This document shows positions 9,362-16,700 of a stretch of 16,836 nucleotides of DNA, one piece after another. The position numbers were made by a program, and so were the translations under genes. The DNA is from CAYJAZ01 sp964369165. GTDB lineage: Bacteria; Desulfobacterota; Desulfovibrionia; Desulfovibrionales; Desulfovibrionaceae. The notes below the pieces were generated by a model. The model did no database searches and was not told the DNA's origin. It saw nothing but the letters and a program-made list of their open reading frames with translations. The stretch is taken from positions 1-16,836 of the forward strand of contig CAYJFE010000061.1 of assembly GCA_964369165.1 (NCBI GenBank). The letters are read 5' to 3'. Numbering within the stretch: position 1 is the stretch's first letter; each line of letters begins with the position of its first letter.

Positions 9362-9456
9362 ACCTTCTCCTTGGCTTTTGCAGTTATCAGTTTGCTTCTT
9401 TTTGACTTGTTGTGCGTAAGCTCCAATCCTGCATGTTTTTGAGGCAGTTTTTTCAT
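9331..9456 (-). CDS. Possible 41-aa basic leader protein overlapping dotH
   Basis: A short frame, MKKLPQKHAGLE to SAYNV, has one of the strongest ribosome-binding sites in the window (AAAGGAG, 8 bases before the ATG). It is rich in Lys and has no membrane segment. It ends 31 bases inside dotH in another frame, so ribosomes finishing it would terminate just past the dotH start, a layout suited to translational coupling. The frame is open further upstream to 9516, but those extra codons have no ribosome site. It could be a genuine small protein, a regulatory leader peptide, or chance; I recognise no family. Confidence 0.4.
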   Translation of the reverse strand: MKKLPQKHAGLELTHNKSKRSKLITAKAKEKVWENHSAYNV

Positions 9457-9486
9457 AAAAAAATCTCCTTTGCTAAATGTTGAAAT

Positions 9487-9507
9487 AAGCCCACATAAAG
9501 CCCCACA
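9487..9507. repeat. Tandem AAGCCCACA / AAGCCCCACA boxes in the tra operon leader
   Basis: Two near-identical boxes, AAGCCCACA at 9487-9495 and AAGCCCCACA at 9498-9507, are spaced 11 bases start to start, about one helical turn. A third partial copy, AAGCCCAC, lies at 9702-9709. They sit just upstream of the leader ORF and dotH. This is a plausible regulator site or RNA element of the transfer operon, but no known operator is recognised. Confidence 0.3.
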
Positions 9508-9562
9508 ATGAGGCAATACAAAGCTTTAACAACTATTAACAAAGGAGAGTTTGGTCAGGCAG

Positions 9563-9600
9563 TGGCAGAATTATATAAATTTTAAGGTTCTTTCTTTATT
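9563..9600 (-). promoter_or_regulatory. Candidate promoter of the type IVB operon
   Basis: On the minus strand a perfect TATAAT lies at 9575-9570, giving a start near 9563 and a roughly 100-base leader before the 41-codon ORF. No good -35 is present at the right distance (the best match is about 3 of 6), so the site may need an activator, which is common for transfer operons. The surroundings are so AT-rich that a chance TATAAT is quite possible. Confidence 0.3.
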
Positions 9601-9793
9601 TTAGCTTGCAATTTACAGGTGAAACATTTCCATAATATTATACTAAGCCTCTATTTATATTAAAATAATAAAAATATTATAGTTTAAGGTTATTACTTGC
9701 AAAGCCCACTGATTTTATATTTTGATTGTTTGATGAATCCCCTAAAAACATGCGTAATGGAAAATATTTTTTTCTTTAAAAAACAAATCATGT
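9586..9793. other. AT-rich intergenic stretch without recognisable gene
   Basis: No open frame with a ribosome site is seen on either strand. It holds the 10-base palindrome ATAATATTAT at 9632-9641 and a 9-base direct repeat AATATTATA at 9634-9642 and 9673-9681. It separates the leftward transfer operon from the rightward retron and marks the start of a clearly lower-GC segment. Nothing resembling a tRNA, att core or terminator is convincing. Confidence 0.5.
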
Positions 9794-9822
9794 TTGACAA
9801 AGTCAAATTTATTAAATAATCT
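9794..9822 (+). promoter_or_regulatory. Retron promoter
   Basis: A perfect -35 TTGACA at 9794-9799 is followed, after 17 bases, by TAATCT at 9817-9822 as a moderate -10. The predicted transcription start at 9828-9829 coincides with the first base of the a1 repeat of the retron RNA, which supports both predictions. The -35 is embedded in a palindrome, TTTGAC-AAA-GTCAAA (9793-9807), that could be an operator. Confidence 0.6.
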
Positions 9823-9828
9823 TCTTTT

Positions 9829-9974
9829 GGGGTATAGAGATTATTGCTTTTCCGTTAGTGTTACGCAACGGTCTATATAAAGGTTATAGCAATTACGCAA
9901 TGCCTTTCTTGTCCTTTATGCTTGTGCTATATATGTTCAACGAGCTTCTGTAAAAGGTGAATACTCTATATCCC
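9829..9974 (+). ncRNA. Predicted retron msr-msd RNA
   Basis: This is the template/primer RNA of the adjacent retron RT. The a1 arm GGGGTATAGAG (9829-9839) pairs with the a2 arm CTCTATATCCC (9964-9974) over 11 bp with a single G-U pair. Inside, an msr hairpin CCGTT/AACGG lies at 9852-9856 and 9867-9871. A likely msd stem TATAGCA/TGCTATA pairs 9885-9891 with 9925-9931. The branching guanosine should lie just after a1; G9846 in TTGC or G9839 are candidates, but I cannot decide. The whole is 146 nt and ends 11 bases before the RT start, the usual layout of retrons. Exact msDNA ends and other pairings (for example AAAGGT 9879-9884 with GCCTTT 9902-9907) need computed folding or sequencing. Confidence 0.78.
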
Positions 9975-9985
9975 TTTGGAGAGTT

Positions 9986-11659
9986 ATGACTGATAGCGAA
10001 ACAAAAAAGAAATTTTTATGTTCTCAAACACGACAAGATATAGCGAACTTGCTTGATATTGAAGACAGTAAACTACGAGCGTTTTTATTTTCAAAAAAAA
10101 TAAAAAACAGCTATAAATCTTTTTCAATTAAAAAGAGAAATGGTAAACTGAGAACTATAGACGCACCACCTTACTCGTTAAAGTTGCTACAACAAAAACT
10201 TTTGCTAATTCTTGAAAGTGTTCATACACCGTTACCTTGTGCTCATGGATATATAAAAGGTAGAAATATACTTTCTAACGCTACTTCTCACGTTGACAAA
10301 AAGTTTCTTTTGAATATTGACTTGAAAGATTTTTTTTCCCAAATTCATTTTGGACGAATTGTTGGAATGTTTATAGCGCCCCCTTTTTCTTTAGGACGCG
10401 AAGCTGCTCAAACAATAGCCCAACTGGTTTGTTTACGTGGTGTACTTCCACAAGGAGCACCAACCTCTCCTATTATCTCAAATATGGTCTGTGCATATTT
10501 AGATAAAGCAATAATGAGTTACGCAAAAAAAATGCATTGTACATATACTCGTTATGCCGATGATATAACTATTTCAACAGACAATAAAAATTTTCCTTCA
10601 TCAATAGCAAAGGTTACAAATGAAGAACTTGTTATAAGTAAAAAATTTCTAAATATTCTACAAAACAACTCATTTGAAGTTAATTCTGATAAAGTTTCTT
10701 TACGCTCAAAATATGAAAGGCAAGAAGTAACTGGTTTAATAGTTAATGAAAAAGTTAACGTGAAACGACAGTATATTAAAGAATTGCGAGCAATTTTACA
10801 TCATTGTATAGTCGATGGTATATACAATACCGCATTAAACTATGTCGCAAAAGGTGGAAGCCGAAATAACCGAAATAACCATATGATTAATTCCCTATCA
10901 GAAGATGAAATTATTGATTGGTTTAAAAAGGTTTTAATAGGAAAAATTTATTTTATAAAACAAGTAAAAGGAGAAAAAAGCTTTACCTATCTTGCTGTTG
11001 CAGAAAAATATAATACTTACATTGAAGAGTATTTCGATGTCACGTATTCTCAAACACTAAAGCAACTCGTTGAAAAAAAAGTTTTTATTTTACAGTCTGA
11101 GAATGAAAAAGTTCAAGGAAGTTGCTTCTGCATTAGAGGTCTAGGCTTAGTAACTAGCTATCATGTGGTTGAGCCTTACTTACAACCTGACAACACTCTT
11201 ATGGAGAACTATAACTATAGAGTCTTTGACGGAAAAAAATGGAATACCATTATAGGTAATATTATATGCTATAACAAAGACATTGATTATGTTCTATTTG
11301 AACATCCTACCTCTATACGCAATGCATTTGCCATAGGAAATAGCACAACTCTTCAGGTTGGAAGTATCATTTCAATTGCAGGTTTCCCTGAATACATTGA
11401 GGGTAATACTCCTGATATTGTTGAGAATACTCCCATTCGCAGTATAGAGCCTTTTTTAGGTGCTCCACTTTATAATATTGATTCACCTATTTTTCATGGA
11501 GCTAGTGGCGGCATTGTACTTAACCAAGAAAAAAAAGTTGTAGGTATAATTAAAGCAGGCAGAGTAAGGTATGATGACAGTGAGGTCTGTTCAAAAAATG
11601 GATTTATTCCAATCCACCTTGTCCTTGAGGACATCAATAAACAAAAACAAGAATCATAA
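9986..11659 (+). CDS. Retron reverse transcriptase fused to a trypsin-like serine protease
   Basis: This 557-aa protein joins two enzymes. Residues about 10-275 are a retron RT: KKRNGKLRTIDAP (49-61), the retron-specific NAxxH as NATSH (98-102), the catalytic Asp in NIDLKDFF (D112), LPQGAPTSPIISN (154-166), the active site YADD (190-193), and the retron-specific VTG (248-250). It should reverse-transcribe the upstream RNA into branched msDNA. After a linker (about 276-360) comes a chymotrypsin/HtrA-like protease fold at about 361-548. Its apparent triad is H393 (TSYHVV), D434 (KDIDYVLFE) and S507 (GASGG), with a typical VVGII strand behind the serine. There is no signal peptide or membrane segment, so both domains should act in the cytoplasm. 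The ATG has GGAG 4 bases upstream. Retrons with fused trypsin-like domains are known as a retron class; phage defence by activating the protease is inferred. RT identity is near certain and the protease very likely. Confidence 0.93.
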   Translation: MTDSETKKKFLCSQTRQDIANLLDIEDSKLRAFLFSKKIKNSYKSFSIKKRNGKLRTIDAPPYSLKLLQQKLLLILESVHTPLPCAHGYIKGRNILSNATSHVDKKFLLNIDLKDFFSQIHFGRIVGMFIAPPFSLGREAAQTIAQLVCLRGVLPQGAPTSPIISNMVCAYLDKAIMSYAKKMHCTYTRYADDITISTDNKNFPSSIAKVTNEELVISKKFLNILQNNSFEVNSDKVSLRSKYERQEVTGLIVNEKVNVKRQYIKELRAILHHCIVDGIYNTALNYVAKGGSRNNRNNHMINSLSEDEIIDWFKKVLIGKIYFIKQVKGEKSFTYLAVAEKYNTYIEEYFDVTYSQTLKQLVEKKVFILQSENEKVQGSCFCIRGLGLVTSYHVVEPYLQPDNTLMENYNYRVFDGKKWNTIIGNIICYNKDIDYVLFEHPTSIRNAFAIGNSTTLQVGSIISIAGFPEYIEGNTPDIVENTPIRSIEPFLGAPLYNIDSPIFHGASGGIVLNQEKKVVGIIKAGRVRYDDSEVCSKNGFIPIHLVLEDINKQKQES

Positions 11660-11674
11660 TTTCCAAATTCTTCT

Positions 11675-13483
11675 TCACTTCTCTTCCTTACAAAGAAAAC
11701 TATTAAATATCATCTTAGATATAAACCACCACGTATAAACTCCAACAACTGAATTGCATTCTTCATAATTTAATAGCCCATGTGCTACGTTATTTCTAAA
11801 ATTTGCATGAGTATGCTCGCACAGCAATGTACGTAATTCAAAGACAAATGATTTGTCACCAAGCTTATCTGCTTCTGGCAATGCAAGAAGTGTAGATAAG
11901 CCATTTTCTGTTTCTTCACCATCTGTTCCAATTGTTGATGTAGAGACATTAAGTTTCTTTAATTCTATCCTTACAATATTTTCTACTTGCGGAACTAAAA
12001 GATGGAGTGCTACAGCATAATTACCTTGATATCCTGCAAGAATTCCTTCGATAATGAACTGTTCTCTTCCAGATGGAACTATTCGCGCATTATGAACAAT
12101 ATGAGAGACTTCAGCTAGTGAAAAACAATGTTCTTGGTGTAGAATTTCTAATGAAGGTAATATATGTCCATAAACTTTTATTAAAATAGATATATCATAG
12201 TTTTTAAGTAGTTGATGATATAAGTCAGTGTCAATTCCTAATGCATTTTGAAAATCGATATTCGAAACTACAGTGTGTCCATTATTTGCTATGTAGACAG
12301 AAGATACAAGCTTTGAAAAAACACTTTTATCTAAACATTCTTGAGCTGACTGCAGTAAGTCATCTAAATTGATTTTTATGGAGTTAAAGAATATATTAAA
12401 AGCTACAATTCCTTGTTTTCCACTTATTTGAGAATGTGTCTTCAAAATTAATTCAGATAAATCAACAGGATGAGTAGCAATGGAGTGCATTTCTCCTATA
12501 GTACTACTGCCAAACTCGTCTATGTTCCTTCGCAATTCATTTATTTTTTTGTCTACTTTGCGGATTTCTCTATATTTTCTGGGTATCTCAAGTAGAGTTT
12601 TATATGCTAGTTCACAAAAGTGTTTTTTCATCATGCTTCCATTTCTATCTTCTGCTTCTTCTTCATGGCAGCGTGCTTCATGCATGATAATAGAATAAGC
12701 AATCTCTTGCCTTGAAAGTTTTAAGTAACACTTAGATGCATATCTAAAAAAAGAAGAAGCAACGAAGAAATTTCCCTGCTGAAATTCTAGAGTTGCAATT
12801 TGAACCAACTTACTTGCCAAAAGCCCGTAATGTTTTCTAGCAATATTGAATTTCTCAAGTACACTAAAAATCCAAGTAAGTATTAGCCCGTCTTCTACTG
12901 AGGCTGGCTCGAGCAAGTAGCTTTCAAATAAGTTCTCAATTTCTGTAAAATATTGTTGAGCTCCTCTTCCCAAACAAAGAGTTAATGAGATTGCACGCTC
13001 CCACATTTTACTTCCATCATAACTCCATTCATCACAATTGAGTGGAACAGAAATATATTGTTCAATAACAAGTTTTGGATAGTCTATATTTTTAGGCTGT
13101 TGATAAGACCATAACACATCTGCCAACCTGCCTTTAAGGTATAAGTTTTCTATTGAATAAATGCTATCAGTAAAAAAAAGTAGTTCTTTTTCTGTAAATC
13201 CTTTTAATAATTCAGAGTCCCACACCTCATAAAAACTATTGGATATTTGGAAATTTTTCGAATCAGTATCAAAGTCAAATGAACTAACGTACGCTAACAA
13301 ATAATACATTTTCATCTGTGAGTATTGATGATTTTCTTGAGCTTCTCTTGACAAATCTAAAAACTTTCCACAGTATGAAAGATTAATTGGACTTTTTGCT
13401 ATAGAAAGCTCTTCTGTTATCTTTTTTAAATCTAACAGTTGTATGTTAAGCTCAATCTCTGATGGATATAAAGAAGTCATCAT
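11675..13483 (-). CDS. DUF4209-like protein with C-terminal HEPN-type RNxxxHG motif
   Basis: A 602-aa soluble, largely helical protein. The first about 330 residues look like helical repeats (for example FASSFFRYASKCYLKLSRQE, TPR-like), followed by a basic coiled segment (IPRKYREIRKVDKKINELRR). The C-terminal domain begins near IVPSGREQFIIEGILAGYQGNYAVALHLLVPQVENIVR and ends with RNNVAHG at about 563-569. RNxxxHG is the signature of DUF4209, and R-N-x3-H also fits the RX4H catalytic motif of HEPN ribonucleases, with the usual helix context. RNA cleavage is therefore a reasonable inference, not shown. The frame is open to a TTG at 13516, but AGAGGT lies only before the ATGs at 13483 and 13480, so I start at 13483. 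It converges on the retron with 15 bases between stops and diverges from the large gene to its right. Confidence 0.7.
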   Translation of the reverse strand: MMTSLYPSEIELNIQLLDLKKITEELSIAKSPINLSYCGKFLDLSREAQENHQYSQMKMYYLLAYVSSFDFDTDSKNFQISNSFYEVWDSELLKGFTEKELLFFTDSIYSIENLYLKGRLADVLWSYQQPKNIDYPKLVIEQYISVPLNCDEWSYDGSKMWERAISLTLCLGRGAQQYFTEIENLFESYLLEPASVEDGLILTWIFSVLEKFNIARKHYGLLASKLVQIATLEFQQGNFFVASSFFRYASKCYLKLSRQEIAYSIIMHEARCHEEEAEDRNGSMMKKHFCELAYKTLLEIPRKYREIRKVDKKINELRRNIDEFGSSTIGEMHSIATHPVDLSELILKTHSQISGKQGIVAFNIFFNSIKINLDDLLQSAQECLDKSVFSKLVSSVYIANNGHTVVSNIDFQNALGIDTDLYHQLLKNYDISILIKVYGHILPSLEILHQEHCFSLAEVSHIVHNARIVPSGREQFIIEGILAGYQGNYAVALHLLVPQVENIVRIELKKLNVSTSTIGTDGEETENGLSTLLALPEADKLGDKSFVFELRTLLCEHTHANFRNNVAHGLLNYEECNSVVGVYTWWFISKMIFNSFLCKEEK

Positions 13484-13746
13484 ATTACCTCTTATAACGA
13501 TTATAAAACTCATCAATTAACTACTTTTATTAGTTACATATAATATTTTTTTCTAAATTTATCAAGTAAACTTAATAGTCATATAATTCTATCAAAGTTT
13601 ATAATTTATTTTAATCTTAAGCATTAGAATGTTATTTAATAATTAGAAATTTATATTTGATATATTATGTAAATAATGATAATTGGATATACAGCTAGTA
13701 GCATAATCCTTAAATAAGGAATTTTTTATCTTTTGAGGAAATAAAC
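13484..13746. promoter_or_regulatory. Divergent intergenic region between the DUF4209-like gene and the large helical protein
   Basis: About 260 bases, extremely AT-rich, without a credible gene. It must hold promoters for both flanking genes, but AT content makes specific boxes unreliable. On the plus strand TTGATA (from about 13658) with GATAAT 15 bases on is one option. A small hairpin TCCTT/AAGGA (13707-13711, 13716-13720) followed by T6 lies in the leader of the rightward gene, about 20 bases before its ATG, and could be a weak attenuator. The rightward ribosome site is GAGGAA, 7 bases before the ATG. Confidence 0.4.
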
Positions 13747-16700
13747 ATGAGTGAGCTAATTTTTTCTGCAAATCAAGATAACATTATTAAGTTGTCTGAG
13801 TGTGAAAAACAAGTTTTGTCTCTTTTGAAAAGAGAAGAAACCGAAGACATTCCAGTCAGTAAATGGTATTTAGGTGCGCTTTATGTTATAAATAATCATG
13901 CTAACCCTGATAGATACTCTCAAGCTGCACAATCTTTGAGAGAAATTTTTGAAAAGCTACCAAGAATTAATAATCAGCTTATTAAGCAAGCTAATTTTAA
14001 GCAATACAGAAAAGATATTGAAGAGTTGTTAAGTAAAGCAAAATCATCTTCTACTTTATTAGAAAGTGAAGAAATCAATGCTGACTTAGTAAATTTGATA
14101 AAAAAACTTGAAGAATATATAGATAGGAATAAAACTTTACCTTCCCGCTCAGAGCAAATTTATACTTATACAACAGCAGTCGATCCCATGAGTAATTTTT
14201 TGAGCTCAAACATTGATAATAAAAAAAGAAAACACCTTCAAGATGTTTGGAGTAAATTTGAAAGTATTGCTCACCATCAAACTCCACAGAAAAATGTAGA
14301 AGAAGATTTTACTAAAGCATTTGACGCTTTCAACCAAATTATACTTGATGTATTATCTCCTATTACGGCAGAAAATCAATTCGAAATACAAGAGATACTT
14401 AACAAGCAAGAAGTGAGCCCTGAAGATAAGAAAAAGATGGTTACGCTACTTTCACGAAAAGGAGCAAATTTAAATTTCTTACTTGAAAATGCTACACAGT
14501 CATTTTGGTTTGACTTTTTAATTGATAAAAATTTTATAATTCAGCCCCTTGATGAAGATTGTACTAGGAAAATTGTACAATTTTTACATAAAATTATAGA
14601 GCAAGAACCAAAAAAAGTTACCGACTATGTTGGTACTATTAAACACATCTCAAATCCAAATACATTATTTCATATAGCACTACTGGTAACAAAAATCGAG
14701 GATTTATCAATTGCCTTTACCTATAAAAAACATATAAATAATTTCATAAAATGCAATAATAGTTTCGCAGTACATGAAATTCTTTCACCACTTGTAGAAA
14801 AATGGTCAGTAGATGAACATGGCATAAGCAAGCTTTTAGATATTTTAAAATTTCCATTATCATTTCAAGCTGACCCTGAACATAAAAAGAAAGAAGAATT
14901 TTTTAAAAAAAATAAAGATGACTTGAGAAGTATTTTGAATCCAAAGCCTTACTTAGAAAGATGGGAATATGAACAAGTAGTTGAAAAAGTAGTCAAGCCA
15001 CTAGCACAAAAAAGTCCTTTCAATGTTGCAATTTCTTTATTAAAAATTAGCAATATCATGCTTAACCTTAAACATTTTGTTTCAAAAGACACAGATACTT
15101 ATGAGGACTATTCTGCTATATGGTGCAAAAATTTATCTATCTCTAAAAATAGATATGAAAATACGGAAGAATTTTTACTTATAACTGCTCTTACTTTTGC
15201 GTGTGAACAAGTATATACGCATCAGCCTGAAAAAATAATTGAGCTTGATCAAGAAATCAGAAAGCTCTCATGGAGAGTATTTACGCGATTACGCCTACAT
15301 TTATATGCTAAATTTCTCACGGAACAAACACTCCCATGGATTTCAGCTTACTTGCTTGACTACCCTTACAGCAATAAATCTTATGATTATGAGCTTCAAC
15401 AATGTATAAAAAATGCTTGTGAACAATTTAAAGAAATGCTTTTCACAGAAGCTCAACTGAAAAGTATTATTTCAAAAATTTTACAAGGTCCTCCACAAAA
15501 AAGGTTATGCGATAGTGCAGGTAATCAACTTCCACAAGAGATATGTGAGCAAATTAAAGATAGCTTTCACTACAAACAACTTCATCCTTTTTATTCTGTA
15601 CTGCCTGATGAAACAAAAACATATTATACTTCGTTACATAACAAGCTAAACTTTGAATTACATGATGAAGATTATCTTCCTCCATCTTATTCAAAAGGAG
15701 GAGTAGTATTCCCGCACTCACCAAAAACCTTTAAAGAATTTAAAACAATGTCTGATGAAGAAATTTTGTCGTTTATTAATGAATGGGATAATCCAAAAAG
15801 CTGGATAGAAAATAAAGATGAATCAGAAGAAGATGTTTTTTTTGAAACTACACATTTTGCTTTAGCAGATGAGTTTAAAAAGTATTTCATTGAAATTATC
15901 TTACAAAGTGATGACAAACTTAATTGGTGGAGATCTAACTATACTAAGATTACTCGCCCTATCTACATAAGCTACCTACTTAAATCTTTTCAAGAAAGTT
16001 ATAAAAATAATAATTCTGTTAGAGTAAATGAAGGGTTGGAACTTTGTAACTATATTCTACAACATCAAGACACTAAAGAGAGTTCACCTGATACGACTTC
16101 TTCAGTTTCTAATGTAAATCCAAATTGGCGAGAAGCGAGAGATAATGTTATTGATTATATCAACGAACTTATAAAGTCAAAAAACACCCTTATTTTAGAC
16201 TATAAAGAAAAGCTCATTGCTCTTCTTGAGCAAGTGTACACAGATTTTAACTATATGCTAGATACAGGGAAATCTTTTTTTTATGATGAAGAGAAAGAAG
16301 ATTTTTACCTTGAGGCGTTAAATAATACTCGTAGTAAATGCATAGAAACTATAATTCATTTTGGAGTATGGCTTAATGAAAATGGAGAAAGCGCTTCAGT
16401 AGCTGAGTTAATATCTATATTAGAAAAAAGAATTAATAATTTATCACAATACCCTTTAACACTACCTGAATATGCTGTATTTGCTGTAAAATATTCTACT
16501 CTTTACAAATTAAATCAGGAGTGGACAAAGCAAATTCAAGATATTATTTTTCCTAGTGGTGACACAAGAATTTGGTTCGCATCTTTTAGTTCTTTAGTTC
16601 GCTACTGTTCACCTCATAAGTTTTACTATGACACTCTTTCTGAGCACTTTATATACGCTATTAATAAAGTACCTAATTTCCTCAAAAACGACCAAAGGGT

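Noticed and set aside
9861..9900. 8-base direct repeat TTACGCAA (9861-9868, 9893-9900) as a CRISPR or att repeat
   Set aside because: Only two short copies, both inside the retron RNA; more likely part of its fold or chance. No repeat-spacer periodicity exists in the window.
9986..11659. Group II intron maturase or diversity-generating RT
   Set aside because: NAxxH and VTG motifs, the a1/a2-bounded RNA upstream, and absence of maturase, HNH, template repeat or variable repeat point to a retron instead.
13484..13516. Extended N-terminus of the DUF4209-like protein from TTG 13516 or ATG 13513
   Set aside because: No Shine-Dalgarno there, while AGAGGT directly precedes the ATGs at 13483/13480.
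13707..13727. Intrinsic terminator before the large helical protein
   Set aside because: The stem is only 5 A/T-rich base pairs and sits between the probable promoter and the start codon; at most a weak attenuator.
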